NCBI GenBank assembly: GCA_900544635.1
Contig: UQVV01000018.1
Coordinates: 1-15,766, forward strand
DNA: 15,766 nt
Direction: 5' to 3'
DNA from: an uncultured Cloacibacillus sp.
GTDB lineage: Bacteria > Synergistota > Synergistia > Synergistales > Synergistaceae
Shown here: piece after piece, positions 6,610 through 14,075 of the stretch
Position numbering within the stretch: the stretch's first letter is position 1
Layout of the letters: each line of letters starts with the position of its first letter
Made by a program: the position numbers and the translations under genes
The notes under the pieces: generated by a model
Database searches by the model: none
What the model saw: only the letters and a program-made list of their open reading frames with translations
Told to the model about the DNA's origin: nothing

Positions 6610-7056
6610 TTATATCACCTCAGCCTTGCCGCCGGCGGCCTCAATTTTCTTCGCGGCGGAAGCGCTGTAAGCGTTCGCCTTGACGTTGAGGCTTTTGCTG
6701 AGTTCGCCGACTCCGAGCACCTTGACCGGACGGTCGGGGGCAGAGATGAGGCGGAGCTCGCTCAGTTCCTTCGCGGTAACTTCGCTGCCGGCTTCAAAAC
6801 GTTCCTCTAAATCTGCGATGTTGACTATCTCGTACTTGACCGTGAAGCGGAAGTTGCTGAAGCCGCGCTTAGGGATGCGGCGCGCGAGCGGCATCTGTCC
6901 GCCTTCGAAGTTGGCCTTGATGTCGGGGCTCTTTCTGGCCTTCTGTCCCTTGTGGCCTTTGCCAGCGGTTTTACCGTTGCCGCTGCCGAGGCCCTGTCCA
7001 AGGCGTTTCGGTTTTTTGTGCGATCCCGGCACGGGACTCAGTTCATGAAGTTTCAT
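6610..7056 (-). CDS. rplO: 50S ribosomal protein L15
   Basis: L15, 148 residues, is a late-assembly protein with a long basic N-terminal arm that threads into 23S rRNA. The arm is clear (MKLHELSPVPGSHKKPKRLG, then GSGNGKTAGKGHKGQKARK). A globular C-terminal half follows, with the family motif VNIADLEERFEAGSEVT. Length is normal. It is 12 bases after rpmD and 1 base before secY. Its final Glu-Val-Ile codons (GAG GTG ATA) double as the secY Shine-Dalgarno sequence. Confidence 0.98.
   Translation of the reverse strand: MKLHELSPVPGSHKKPKRLGQGLGSGNGKTAGKGHKGQKARKSPDIKANFEGGQMPLARRIPKRGFSNFRFTVKYEIVNIADLEERFEAGSEVTAKELSELRLISAPDRPVKVLGVGELSKSLNVKANAYSASAAKKIEAAGGKAEVI
6614..6621 (-). promoter_or_regulatory. 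secY ribosome binding site inside the end of rplO
   Basis: GAGGTGAT is an eight-base match to the anti-Shine-Dalgarno end of bacterial 16S rRNA (AUCACCUC). It lies in the last rplO codons, with a 5-base spacer to the secY ATG. The rplO TAA stop sits inside the spacer. Confidence 0.8.
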
Positions 7057-7068
7057 GCCAGTACCTCC

Positions 7069-7251
7069 TTATTCCTCGACCGAGTACTCAAGCAGATGGC
7101 TGATCTTGTTGATCATGCCGCGGATCTGCGGAGTATCCTCATGATACACAGTCTCATAGAGTCTGTGAAAGCCAAGAGCCTTGATGACGCGCTCCTGGTG
7201 CGGAGGACGGCCTATCGTGCTTCTTTTCCAGGTGATGCGAAGTTTAGCCAT
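7069..7251 (-). CDS. rpmD: 50S ribosomal protein L30
   Basis: L30, 60 residues, is the standard short bacterial form. The N-terminal strand and the GRPPHQERVIKALGFHRL segment (residues ~14-31) are diagnostic, followed by IRGMINKISHLLE. The gene lies 13 bases after rpsE and 12 before rplO, its usual spc position. The ATG start at 7251 follows a good GGAGG-type site. Confidence 0.97.
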   Translation of the reverse strand: MAKLRITWKRSTIGRPPHQERVIKALGFHRLYETVYHEDTPQIRGMINKISHLLEYSVEE

Positions 7252-7264
7252 GGTAAGTTACCTC

Positions 7265-7786
7265 CTAGGCTTCCTTGCGCTCTTTGCCGCGCAGACGGTA
7301 GATTTCTTCCGGAGTGCGCAGGCGCTTTACAGCGTCGAGCGTCGCGTAGGCGATGTTGATCGGGTTCGACGTTCTGCCCGTTACCTTCGCGATAACGTCT
7401 TTGACGCCGCCGAGCTCCATTATCGGACGAACCGAGGAACCGGCGAGAACTCCGGTACCGGGAGCCGCGGGACGGAGAAGGACTTCCGCCGCGCCGAACT
7501 TTCCGATAATCGGATGCGGAAGGGTATGACCGGTCTTCTTGAGGTCGATCATGTTCTTCTTCGCGTGCTCGATGCCCTTCTTCATAGCGACGGAAATTTC
7601 CTTCGCTTTGCCGGTGCCGAGGCCGACCTGGCTGACGCCGTCGCCGACTACGACGAGAACGCTGAAACGGAAGCGCTTACCGCCTTTGACGACTTTGCTG
7701 ACGCGGTTGATGGAAACTATGCGCTCAGAAAGCTCAAGGCCCCTGCTGCTGTAGGATTTTGTATTCTGCTGTGTCTCTTTCGCCAC
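7265..7786 (-). CDS. rpsE: 30S ribosomal protein S5
   Basis: S5, 173 residues, sits at the mRNA entry site near S4 and affects decoding accuracy. It has an N-terminal double-stranded-RNA-binding-like domain (~19-83: [19 protein letters not shown], then [20 protein letters not shown]). The C-terminal S5 fold contains [20 protein letters not shown]. Translation starts at GTG 7786, with AAGGGAGG 9 bases upstream. The conserved N-terminal sequence leaves no better in-frame ATG. Confidence 0.98.
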   Translation of the reverse strand: MAKETQQNTKSYSSRGLELSERIVSINRVSKVVKGGKRFRFSVLVVVGDGVSQVGLGTGKAKEISVAMKKGIEHAKKNMIDLKKTGHTLPHPIIGKFGAAEVLLRPAAPGTGVLAGSSVRPIMELGGVKDVIAKVTGRTSNPINIAYATLDAVKRLRTPEEIYRLRGKERKEA

Positions 7787-7795
7787 TATATTGCG

Positions 7796-7801
7796 CCTCC
7801 C
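7796..7801 (-). promoter_or_regulatory. Ribosome binding site deciding the GTG start of rpsE
   Basis: GGGAGG lies 9 bases before GTG 7786 and starts in the 15-base gap after the rplR stop. Confidence 0.7.
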
Positions 7802-8167
7802 TTAGAACTTCAGACCGGCTTCGCGGGCAGCTTCCGCAAGGGCTTTGATTCTGCCGTGGTAGACATGGCCGCCCCTGTCGAAAACGACCTCCGTGATTCC
7901 CTGAGCGAGAGCGCGTTCTGCGATGAGCTTGCCGACGGCCTTTGCAGCTTCCTGGTTGCCGGTGCCCTTTACTTCGTCAAACTTATCCTGAACCGTCGAA
8001 GCGGATACGAGCGTGTGTCCCTTTACGTCGTCGATGACCTGCACGCTGATATGCTTCAAGCTTGCGAAGACCGCAAGACGCGGACGCTCAGCGGTGCCGG
8101 AGAGATGTCTCCTGAGGCGACGGTGGCGGAGCTCCCGCATTTCGTTACGACTGCGACTACTAATCAA
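7802..8167 (-). CDS. rplR: 50S ribosomal protein L18
   Basis: L18, 121 residues, binds 5S rRNA with L5 in the central protuberance. The family hallmark [20 protein letters not shown] lies at ~23-42, and the C-terminal [20 protein letters not shown] is standard. The start is a TTG at 8167, with GAGGTGA (8174-8180) 6 bases upstream. The next in-frame ATG (8140) would lose nine N-terminal residues and has no binding site, so TTG is preferred. Confidence 0.97.
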   Translation of the reverse strand: MISSRSRNEMRELRHRRLRRHLSGTAERPRLAVFASLKHISVQVIDDVKGHTLVSASTVQDKFDEVKGTGNQEAAKAVGKLIAERALAQGITEVVFDRGGHVYHGRIKALAEAAREAGLKF

Positions 8168-8173
8168 CGTCCT

Positions 8174-8180
8174 TCACCTC
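8174..8180 (-). promoter_or_regulatory. Ribosome binding site deciding the TTG start of rplR
   Basis: GAGGTGA lies 6 bases before TTG 8167. No comparable site precedes the alternative ATG at 8140. Confidence 0.75.
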
Positions 8181-8183
8181 GCC

Positions 8184-8726
8184 TTATTTCTTGGCGCCGG
8201 CCTTACCGGCTTTGCGGATTACATATTCGCCGGCGTATCTGATGCCTTTGCCCTTATAGGGTTCGGGCGGGCGATAGCCGCGAACGTTCGACGCGACCTG
8301 TCCGACGAGCTGCTTGTCTATGCCGCGTACGACGATTTTGATCGGGCTCTCGCAGGCGAACTCGATTCCCGCCGGGGGAACGACTTCGACCGGATGCGAG
8401 AAGCCGAGGCTGAGCACGAGGTTCTTGCCCTGCATCTGAGCTCTGTAGCCGACGCCTACGATTTCGAGGACTTTCTGGAAGCCTTCGGTGACGCCGACGA
8501 CCATGTTGTTGATGAGGGCTCTCGTCATGCCGTGGGCGGCGCGGACGGCCTTGTCGTCGTTTGCGCGCGTGACGGAAACTGTGCCGTCAGCAACGGCGAC
8601 GGAGATGTTCTGCATGACGTCCATCTCGAGGGTGCCCTTAGCGCCCTTGACGGTCACATGCTGGCCGTTGACCGTTACGTCTACGCCCTTGGGAAGCGTT
8701 ATGGCTTTGCGTCCTATTCTCGACAT
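8184..8726 (-). CDS. rplF: 50S ribosomal protein L6
   Basis: L6, 180 residues, lies near the sarcin-ricin loop and the factor-binding site. It shows the expected duplicated fold: an N-terminal repeat (MSRIGRKAITLPKGVDVTVN) and a C-terminal repeat ending in the diagnostic RPPEPYKGKGIRYAGEYV (~152-169) and a basic GKAGAKK tail. The length is typical. It is 13 bases after rpsH and 16 before rplR. Confidence 0.98.
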   Translation of the reverse strand: MSRIGRKAITLPKGVDVTVNGQHVTVKGAKGTLEMDVMQNISVAVADGTVSVTRANDDKAVRAAHGMTRALINNMVVGVTEGFQKVLEIVGVGYRAQMQGKNLVLSLGFSHPVEVVPPAGIEFACESPIKIVVRGIDKQLVGQVASNVRGYRPPEPYKGKGIRYAGEYVIRKAGKAGAKK

Positions 8727-8739
8727 TTTGCGGGCCTCC

Positions 8740-9144
8740 CTACCAGACGTAGCAGATGACTTCGCCGCCGAGGCCGAGCTTGCGGGCCGACGCGTCGGTC
8801 ATAAGGCCGGCAGAGGTCGAAATCAGAGCTATGCCGAGTCCGCCCATAACCTTGGGCAGCTCGTCCTTGCCGACGTAGATGCGGCGGCCGGGCTTGCTGA
8901 TTCTGCGAAGTCCCTGGATGACTCTTTCCTTCTGGGGACCGTAGTTCATCGTGAGGCGCAGTATCGGCATCGGCTGCTTCGCGTCGGTGATCGTCTTGTA
9001 ATTGCGGATATATCCTTCTTCTTTTAATATGCGAGCCATTTCCAGACGCATCTTTGAAAGAGGCATATCTACCATTTCATGGTAAACAACATTCGCATTT
9101 CTGATGCGAGTGAGCATATCCGCGACAGGATCGGTAATATGCAT
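8740..9144 (-). CDS. rpsH: 30S ribosomal protein S8
   Basis: S8, 134 residues, binds the central domain of 16S rRNA. It starts with [17 protein letters not shown] and ends with the diagnostic [20 protein letters not shown] and [10 protein letters not shown]. In E. coli S8 is the spc-operon autoregulator, acting at the rplE start. I could not identify an S8-site mimic near rplE by eye, so that control is not claimed. The 31-base gap before it is wider than most here but holds only the binding site GGGAGG. Confidence 0.98.
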   Translation of the reverse strand: MHITDPVADMLTRIRNANVVYHEMVDMPLSKMRLEMARILKEEGYIRNYKTITDAKQPMPILRLTMNYGPQKERVIQGLRRISKPGRRIYVGKDELPKVMGGLGIALISTSAGLMTDASARKLGLGGEVICYVW

Positions 9145-9175
9145 ATTAAAGGATCCTCCCTTCTATGCCCTATTG

Positions 9176-9361
9176 TTACCAGCTGGCCTTTACAACGCCG
9201 GGGATTTTCCCCTCGCGCGCGAGCCTGCGGAAACAGCAGCGGCACATATCAAACTTGCGCATATATCCGTGGGGACGCCCACAGATAGGGCAGCGGTTGT
9301 ATTTTCTAACTTTGAACTTCGGCTCAAGAGCGGCCTTGTTCTCCATGCATTTACGAGCCAT
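9176..9361 (-). CDS. rpsZ: 30S ribosomal protein S14 type Z, zinc-binding
   Basis: This is the short, zinc-ribbon version of S14, 61 residues, in the 30S head next to S3, S10 and S19. The zinc ligands Cys24 and Cys27 (CPIC) and Cys40 and Cys43 (CRCC) are all present. The standard end is [18 protein letters not shown]. It is named rpsZ or rpsN in different genomes. Only this C+ version is in the window. Organisms with it sometimes keep a zinc-free paralogue elsewhere for zinc starvation. Confidence 0.97.
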   Translation of the reverse strand: MARKCMENKAALEPKFKVRKYNRCPICGRPHGYMRKFDMCRCCFRRLAREGKIPGVVKASW

Positions 9362-9374
9362 TTCCTTCTCCTTC

Positions 9375-9917
9375 CTAGCGGGCGAAAGGCATGCCGAGCT
9401 CTTTCAAGAGAGCCATGGCTTCCTCATCCGTCTTGGCCGTCGTAACGAAGGTAATGTTCATTCCGCGCTGGCGGATGACCTTGTCGTAGTCGATCTCAGG
9501 GAAGAGAAGCTGCTCTTTAAGGCCGAGGTTGAAGTTCCCTCTGCCGTCGAAGCCCTTCTTCGAAATTCCCTGGAAGTCCTTGATACGCGGAAGAGCGATG
9601 CTGAAGAGTCTGTCCACGAACTCCCACATTCTCGCGCTTCTTAAGGTGACGGCGCATGCGACCGGCATTCCCTCGCGGACCTTGAATCCGGCGATGGATT
9701 TCTTGGCGCGCTTCAAAACAGGCTTCTGTCCGGAAATAATGGTCAGTTCGTTGATGGAAGCGTCCATGTATTTCTGGTCGAGCTTGGCTTCGTTGACGCC
9801 TATGTTGATTACGACCTTGGCCAGGCGAGGAATTTCCATTACGTTCTTGTACTGGAACTGCTCGTTAAGGTGAGGACGGACTTCTTCCGTATATTTTGTC
9901 AAAAGACGCGGTGTCAT
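9375..9917 (-). CDS. rplE: 50S ribosomal protein L5
   Basis: L5, 180 residues, binds 5S rRNA and bridges to S13 across the subunits. Clear family landmarks are the [11 protein letters not shown] segment, [20 protein letters not shown] (~68-87) and the C-terminal [21 protein letters not shown] place the start at ATG 9917 ([13 protein letters not shown]), preceded by AAGGAGGGG. The reading frame remains open to 10028, but those 37 extra residues overlap rplX in a shadow frame and have no family match. Confidence 0.97.
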   Translation of the reverse strand: MTPRLLTKYTEEVRPHLNEQFQYKNVMEIPRLAKVVINIGVNEAKLDQKYMDASINELTIISGQKPVLKRAKKSIAGFKVREGMPVACAVTLRSARMWEFVDRLFSIALPRIKDFQGISKKGFDGRGNFNLGLKEQLLFPEIDYDKVIRQRGMNITFVTTAKTDEEAMALLKELGMPFAR

Positions 9918-9931
9918 GATGTCCCCTCCTT

Positions 9932-10258
9932 CTAAGCCTTGTCGATGATCTCGCTGCACTTCTTGCAGACGCGGACTTTTCTTCCGTCGTCGAGGAAGGC
10001 GCGTCCGACGCGGGTCGCTTTGCCGCACTTCGGGCAGACGAGCATTACCTTGGACGCCGCGAGCGGCGCTTCTTTCTTTACGAGTCCGCCGCGGGGATCC
10101 TTCTGGGTCGGGCGCACGCTCTTCGTAACGAAGTTGATATTCTCAACGATCACGGTATCCTTCTGGATGTTGCGGCTGAGAATTTTACCTTCCTTACCAG
10201 CGTCCTTGCCGGAAATAACGCGGACACGGTCTCCCTTTTTAATTCTCATCTTAGACAT
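9932..10258 (-). CDS. rplX: 50S ribosomal protein L24, zinc-ribbon form
   Basis: L24, 108 residues, is an assembly-initiating protein near the exit tunnel. An N-terminal KOW motif is seen at ~6-33 ([20 protein letters not shown]). The C-terminus carries paired CxxC motifs (Cys75/Cys78 and Cys98/Cys101), a zinc-ribbon version that E. coli L24 lacks. It lies 13 bases after rplN. It is the second KOW protein in the cluster, unrelated in position to the L14e-like one near infA. Confidence 0.97.
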   Translation of the reverse strand: MSKMRIKKGDRVRVISGKDAGKEGKILSRNIQKDTVIVENINFVTKSVRPTQKDPRGGLVKKEAPLAASKVMLVCPKCGKATRVGRAFLDDGRKVRVCKKCSEIIDKA

Positions 10259-10271
10259 GAGCGGTATCCCC

Positions 10272-10640
10272 CTAAACTACTTCGGGAGCCAGAGAGACTA
10301 TGCGCATGTACTTCTTTTCTCTCAGTTCCCTTGCTACAGGTCCAAAAATACGTGTTCCCTTGGGGTCGCCGTTGTTGTCGATGACGACTGCTGCATTATC
10401 GTCGAAGCGGACGTAGGAACCGTCTCTGCGGCGGATTTCCTTCTTCGTTCTGACGATTACGGCCTTGACAACGTCGCCCTTCTTTATGTTGCCGTTGGGC
10501 GCGGCTTCGCGAACCGCTCCGACTATAACGTCGCCGACTGTACCGACTTTGCGGAAGCTGCCGCCCTTTACCTGAACGCAGAGAATCTTGCGCGCGCCGG
10601 AATTATCCGCAACGTTGAGTACTGTACGCAGCTGAATCAT
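10272..10640 (-). CDS. rplN: 50S ribosomal protein L14
   Basis: L14, 122 residues, sits at the subunit interface (bridge B8) and is the docking site for the silencing factor RsfS. The sequence is canonical: [20 protein letters not shown] start, [20 protein letters not shown] middle, and [24 protein letters not shown] at the C-terminus. The start lies 2 bases after the rpsQ stop. Its GAGGAGG binding site falls in the Glu-rich tail of rpsQ. Confidence 0.98.
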   Translation of the reverse strand: MIQLRTVLNVADNSGARKILCVQVKGGSFRKVGTVGDVIVGAVREAAPNGNIKKGDVVKAVIVRTKKEIRRRDGSYVRFDDNAAVVIDNNGDPKGTRIFGPVARELREKKYMRIVSLAPEVV

Positions 10641-10642
10641 AA

Positions 10643-10936
10643 TTATTCAGCCTCCTCTTCTGCGGCGTTGCCGAGTATAGGCGCTCTCTCGACTATCTCA
10701 AGGACCTCCCAGCGCTTCTTCGCGCTGAGGGGGCGGGTCTCGCCGATCATTACGGTGTCGCCTACGCGGCAGTCGTTTGTCTCGTCGTGCGCCATGAACT
10801 TCTTGGAACTAAGAACGGGCTTACCGTAGAGTGAATGTTTTGCCATGCGGTCGACACGAACGACTATGGTCTTGTCCATCTTGTCGCTAACCACAGTACC
10901 GGTGCGGACCTTGCGATGAGCAGTGCGTTCTTCCAT
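10643..10936 (-). CDS. rpsQ: 30S ribosomal protein S17 with acidic tail
   Basis: S17, 97 residues, is an OB-fold protein binding the 16S 5' domain. Landmarks are [20 protein letters not shown] (~11-30), [22 protein letters not shown] (~50-71) and [13 protein letters not shown]. It is longer than the usual ~84-88 residues. The excess is an acidic end, NAAEEEAE, whose codons supply the GAGGAGG site of rplN. Its own start is 6 bases after rpmC, with AGGAGG inside rpmC. Confidence 0.97.
   Translation of the reverse strand: MEERTAHRKVRTGTVVSDKMDKTIVVRVDRMAKHSLYGKPVLSSKKFMAHDETNDCRVGDTVMIGETRPLSAKKRWEVLEIVERAPILGNAAEEEAE
10651..10657 (-). promoter_or_regulatory. rplN ribosome binding site inside the end of rpsQ
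   Basis: GAGGAGG is encoded by the Glu-Glu-Ala codons of the S17 tail, 10 bases before the rplN ATG. The junction continues as TGAATAATTATG, the same string as at rplP/rpmC. Confidence 0.75.
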
Positions 10937-10942
10937 CTCCGG

Positions 10943-11158
10943 TTACCTCCTTGCTCCAGAATGATCTATGCCTGTCTCTTTCTCGGTTATGACCGTAAGG
11001 ATACGGGCGATAGTCTTCTTTACTTCTTTAATGCGGCCTGAATTGTTCAGCTGTCCAATCGCGTTCTGAAAGCGGAGGTTGAACAATTCTTCCTTGTACT
11101 GCTTGTGTTTATCTTTGAGCTCAGCAATACTGAGATCTCTGAGTTCCTTAGGATCCAT
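10943..11158 (-). CDS. rpmC: 50S ribosomal protein L29
   Basis: L29, 71 residues, is a two-helix protein at the exit-tunnel rim near the trigger-factor dock. The core is typical: [20 protein letters not shown], then [20 protein letters not shown]. The C-terminus runs on to ..DHSGARR. The last two Arg codons, AGG AGG (10946-10951), form the rpsQ Shine-Dalgarno sequence, as at the end of rpmJ. The start is 2 bases after rplP and has AGGTGA within the rplP end. Confidence 0.97.
   Translation of the reverse strand: MDPKELRDLSIAELKDKHKQYKEELFNLRFQNAIGQLNNSGRIKEVKKTIARILTVITEKETGIDHSGARR
10946..10951 (-). promoter_or_regulatory. rpsQ ribosome binding site inside the last codons of rpmC
   Basis: AGGAGG encodes the last two Arg residues and is followed by TAA. 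The spacer to the rpsQ ATG is 9 bases, the same as at rpmJ/rpsM. The surrounding GGAGCAAGGAGGTAA differs by two bases from the rpmJ copy. Confidence 0.8.
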
Positions 11159-11160
11159 AA

Positions 11161-11580
11161 TTATTCACCTGCTCCCTCTCGGGTTAACATTTTGACCTTG
11201 ATGGGCAGCTTGAATGACGCCGTACGGAATGCCTGCTCCGCAAGCTCGCGAGGAACACCCGCTATCTCGAACATTACGCGTCCACGTTTTACCGCTGCAG
11301 TCCAGTATTCCACGTTGCCTTTTCCTTTACCCATACGGGTTTCAAGAGGCTTCTCCGTAACGGGGCGGTCCGGGAATATCCTTATCCAGATTTTTCCGCC
11401 TTTTTTCATCTTACGGCTGATAGCGACGCGGACCGCTTCAATCTGACGCGCTGTGATCCATCCGTTCTCACAGGCCTGAAGCCCGTACTCGCCGAAATCT
11501 ACTTTCGTAGCACCCTTGCTGTACCCGCGAAGCGCAGTCAGGTGAGGTTTGCGATATTTTACTCTTTTCGGAGAAAGCAT
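11161..11580 (-). CDS. rplP: 50S ribosomal protein L16
   Basis: L16, 139 residues, lies near the A-site tRNA elbow and completes late 50S assembly. Characteristic sequence includes [31 protein letters not shown] (~42-61) and [20 protein letters not shown] (~66-85). The start at ATG 11580 is 6 bases after rpsC. Its end, ..REGAGE, contains the AGGTGA that serves rpmC. Confidence 0.98.
   Translation of the reverse strand: MLSPKRVKYRKPHLTALRGYSKGATKVDFGEYGLQACENGWITARQIEAVRVAISRKMKKGGKIWIRIFPDRPVTEKPLETRMGKGKGNVEYWTAAVKRGRVMFEIAGVPRELAEQAFRTASFKLPIKVKMLTREGAGE
11165..11170 (-). promoter_or_regulatory. rpmC ribosome binding site inside the end of rplP
   Basis: AGGTGA lies in the final Ala-Gly-Glu codons of L16, 6 bases before the rpmC ATG, within the repeated TGAATAATTATG junction string. 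Confidence 0.6.
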
Positions 11581-11586
11581 CGTGCG

Positions 11587-12261
11587 TTACCCCCTATCCT
11601 TCGTCGTGGGCTCAGCCTCGGGAATCGGCTTGCGCTCCATAACTTCGCCTTTGTAGATCCAGACCTTGATGCCGATGACGCCGTAAATGGTGTGAGCCTC
11701 GGCGAAGCCGTAATCTATGTCGGCGCGGAGCGTCGAAAGCGGAAGCTGGCCTTCCAGATACCATTCCGTGCGGGCGATTTCAGCGCCGCCGAGACGTCCG
11801 CCGCACTGTATCTTAATTCCCTTGGCTCCGGACTTCATCGCGCGGAAGATCGACTGCTTCATGGCGCGGCGGAAGCTGATTCTGCGCTCCAGCGAGGAGG
11901 CGACGCCTTCCGCGACTACCTGCGCCTCAACATCAGGATTCTTCATTTCCTGAATGTTTATCATTACCCGGTTGCCGGTCATAGCCTGAAGTTCTTCACG
12001 AACTGCCTGTATTTCAGCACCTTGCTTGCCAATTACAACACCAGGCCGGGCGGTCCAAACTGTGAAACGCATAACGTCTCCGATACGCTCAATCTCCACA
12101 CGGCTGATGCCGGCCTGAGCCCAGCGCTTCTTAATCCACTCTCTGAGCTCGAGATCTTTGTGAAGGAATTTGGCATACTTTTTGCCGTCAGCGTACCAAC
12201 GGGACTCCCAATCGTAGATGACGCCGAGTCTATATCCTACCGGGTGAACCTTCTGACCCAC
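11587..12261 (-). CDS. rpsC: 30S ribosomal protein S3
   Basis: S3, 224 residues, forms the mRNA entry channel and contributes helicase activity. The N-terminus is the conserved [14 protein letters not shown] type-II KH domain includes GKQG at 78-81 ([12 protein letters not shown]). The C-terminal half has [20 protein letters not shown] and [20 protein letters not shown]. The start is GTG at 12261, with AGGAGGGG 7 bases upstream. The frame remains open to 12309, but the extra 16 residues overlap the rplV end and break the family N-terminus. Confidence 0.97.
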   Translation of the reverse strand: MGQKVHPVGYRLGVIYDWESRWYADGKKYAKFLHKDLELREWIKKRWAQAGISRVEIERIGDVMRFTVWTARPGVVIGKQGAEIQAVREELQAMTGNRVMINIQEMKNPDVEAQVVAEGVASSLERRISFRRAMKQSIFRAMKSGAKGIKIQCGGRLGGAEIARTEWYLEGQLPLSTLRADIDYGFAEAHTIYGVIGIKVWIYKGEVMERKPIPEAEPTTKDRG

Positions 12262-12268
12262 TGCTTCA

Positions 12269-12276
12269 CCCCTCCT
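12269..12276 (-). promoter_or_regulatory. Ribosome binding site deciding the GTG start of rpsC
   Basis: AGGAGGGG begins with the last base of the rplV stop codon and lies 7 bases before GTG 12261. This rules against the longer frame. Confidence 0.8.
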
Positions 12277-12608
12277 TACTTCTCGCACACAACCACGGTA
12301 ATGTGGCACGTGTGATGTCTGAACGCATGAGCGCGGCCCATCGAAACGGGGCGGAAGCGCTTCATATAAGTTCCCTGGTCGGCCGTGGCGGACTTCACTA
12401 TGAGCTTGTCCATGTCCAGGCCGTGATTATGCTCCGCATTCGCGACTGCGCTCTTCAGGACCTTCTCCGCATAGCGGGCGGGCTTATTGGGCGTGTACTT
12501 GAGGATCATAAGAGCCTCAGAGGCGTTCTTGCCGCGAATCAGCGCTAATACTCTGCGCACCTTGTTAGCAGAAACACGAAGCTGCTTTGCTGACGCTTTT
12601 ACTTCCAT
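12276..12608 (-). CDS. rplV: 50S ribosomal protein L22
   Basis: L22, 110 residues, has a long beta-hairpin lining the exit-tunnel constriction. Landmarks are [20 protein letters not shown] (~10-29), [20 protein letters not shown] (~49-68) and the hairpin [21 protein letters not shown] (~83-103). No unusual insertion of the macrolide-resistance type is evident in the hairpin. It is 13 bases after rpsS. Confidence 0.97.
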   Translation of the reverse strand: MEVKASAKQLRVSANKVRRVLALIRGKNASEALMILKYTPNKPARYAEKVLKSAVANAEHNHGLDMDKLIVKSATADQGTYMKRFRPVSMGRAHAFRHHTCHITVVVCEK

Positions 12609-12621
12609 TTTCGCAGCCCTC

Positions 12622-12906
12622 CTACTTCTTTACCTTCGTAGTGCGTTCCTGACCGGCATGACCGCCGAACTTGCGGGTCGGCGCGAACTCGCCGAGCTTA
12701 TGTCCGATCATATTATCGCTGATGTATACGGGGACATGGATGCGGCCGTTGTGCACGGCTATCGTGTGTCCAACCATTTCAGGCGTAATGGAGCAGGCGC
12801 GCGCCCAGCTCTTGATTACTGTCTTTTTGCCGGATTCGTTCATATCCTCTACTCTGCGGAGCAGCTTAGCGTCAACATACGGACCTTTTTTAAGTGAACG
12901 AGCCAT
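12622..12906 (-). CDS. rpsS: 30S ribosomal protein S19
   Basis: S19, 94 residues, pairs with S13 on the 30S head and contacts the A-site finger. It begins [20 protein letters not shown], carries [20 protein letters not shown] and the diagnostic [20 protein letters not shown], and has a basic end. Length and start (ATG 12906 behind GGAGG) are normal. It is 27 bases after rplB. Confidence 0.98.
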   Translation of the reverse strand: MARSLKKGPYVDAKLLRRVEDMNESGKKTVIKSWARACSITPEMVGHTIAVHNGRIHVPVYISDNMIGHKLGEFAPTRKFGGHAGQERTTKVKK

Positions 12907-12933
12907 CTAAATTTCCCTCCTACAACCTACGGG

Positions 12934-13758
12934 CTACTTCTTACGGCGGCGGACGATGAACTTGTCCGACGGCTTCCGCTTACGAGTACGGTAACCCTTC
13001 GCCGGAGTACCCCACGGAGAGACAGGATGCTTGTGAGATTTGCTCTTTCCTTCTCCACCGCCCATAGGATGGTCGACAGGGTTCTGGATCATACCGCGGA
13101 TATGAGGACGAATGCCGAGCCAGCGAGTTCTTCCCGCCTTGCCGGATATTACGTTCTCATGCTCTTCGTTTCCGACCTGACCGACAGTCGCCATGCACTC
13201 GAGAAGGACCAGTCTCAGTTCGCCGGAGGGCATACGCACAAAAGCGTACTTGCCTTCCTTGGCCATGAGCTGCGCCGAAGAACCGGCGGAGCGCACAAGG
13301 ACGCCGCCGCGTCCGGGCTCGAGCTCCACATTGTGGATGACCGTACCGACGGGGATGTCCTTAAGCTTAAGAGCGTTGCCGGGGCGTATGTCGGAACCTT
13401 CGCCGGCGAAGATGACGTCGCCGACGTTGAGGCCGATCGGCGCAAGGATGTATCTCTTCTCTCCGTCTTTGTAGGAGATGAGAGCGATGCGCGCGGAACG
13501 GTTGGGATCGTACTCGATAGCGGCGACTTTGCCGGGCACGCCGAACTTATCGCGCTTGAAATCGATTATACGATACTTGATTCTGCCGCGTCCGCCGCGG
13601 TGTCGCATGGTGACGCGCCCGTTGTTGTTGCGTCCCGCCGACTGCGAAAGCGAAACGACCAGACTGCGTTCCGGCTTCGACTTCGTTATTTCGGCGAAGT
13701 CGGGCGTCGCCATCTGACGGCGGCTAGGCGTAGTGGGACGATATTTTTTTATACCCAT
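12934..13758 (-). CDS. rplB: 50S ribosomal protein L2
   Basis: L2, 274 residues, is a core 23S-binding protein near the peptidyl-transferase centre. An OB-like domain and an SH3-like domain are present ([20 protein letters not shown] at ~57-76; [20 protein letters not shown] at ~151-170). The C-terminal loop [12 protein letters not shown] holds His230, matching the well-known conserved His229 of E. coli. Residue 232 is Met where E. coli and B. subtilis have His (HPHGGGEG). The basic tail [11 protein letters not shown] is normal. The binding site GGAGAAGGGGG precedes ATG 13758. Confidence 0.98.
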   Translation of the reverse strand: MGIKKYRPTTPSRRQMATPDFAEITKSKPERSLVVSLSQSAGRNNNGRVTMRHRGGRGRIKYRIIDFKRDKFGVPGKVAAIEYDPNRSARIALISYKDGEKRYILAPIGLNVGDVIFAGEGSDIRPGNALKLKDIPVGTVIHNVELEPGRGGVLVRSAGSSAQLMAKEGKYAFVRMPSGELRLVLLECMATVGQVGNEEHENVISGKAGRTRWLGIRPHIRGMIQNPVDHPMGGGEGKSKSHKHPVSPWGTPAKGYRTRKRKPSDKFIVRRRKK

Positions 13759-13778
13759 TAAATATTTCCCCCTTCTCC

Positions 13779-14075
13779 TTAGGCGTTTGCGCCCTCAAAG
13801 AAAGCGATCTTCTCACCCTTGGCGAGAGTTACTACGGCTTTCTTCCAGGAACGGGAACGACCCAAGAAAGCACCCATCCGCTTCGGTTTGGAACGGACCT
13901 GGATCGTATTGACCTTAACAACCTTCACCTTAAATACTTCCTCCACTGCCTTGCGAATTTCGATTTTATTCGCTTTCGGAAGTACCTCAAACGTGTACTG
14001 TCCGAGCTCCATCTGACGGCTTGTCTTCTCCGTTATGACGGGCCGAACTATTATATCATAAGATGTGGCGTTCAT
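13779..14075 (-). CDS. rplW: 50S ribosomal protein L23
   Basis: L23, 98 residues, lies at the tunnel exit and is the main docking site for trigger factor and SRP. The N-terminal [20 protein letters not shown] (~6-25), [20 protein letters not shown] (~39-58) and [19 protein letters not shown] segments are typical. The ATG at 14075 shares a base with the rplD stop (TAATG), so translation is probably coupled to L4. Confidence 0.98.
   Translation of the reverse strand: MNATSYDIIVRPVITEKTSRQMELGQYTFEVLPKANKIEIRKAVEEVFKVKVVKVNTIQVRSKPKRMGAFLGRSRSWKKAVVTLAKGEKIAFFEGANA

Noticed and set aside
7181..8242. 353-residue plus-strand open frame opposite rpmD, rpsE and rplR
   Set aside because: A shadow of the coding strand, with no family-like motifs and spanning several real genes. 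Stop codons are rare antisense here because of GC-rich codon use.
9918..10028. In-frame N-terminal extension of L5
   Set aside because: It overlaps rplX in another frame and is Arg-rich shadow sequence. ATG 9917 has an AAGGAGGGG site and the family N-terminus.
12262..12309. In-frame N-terminal extension of S3
   Set aside because: The 16 residues overlap the end of rplV, break the conserved MGQKVHP start, and are bypassed by AGGAGGGG before GTG 12261.
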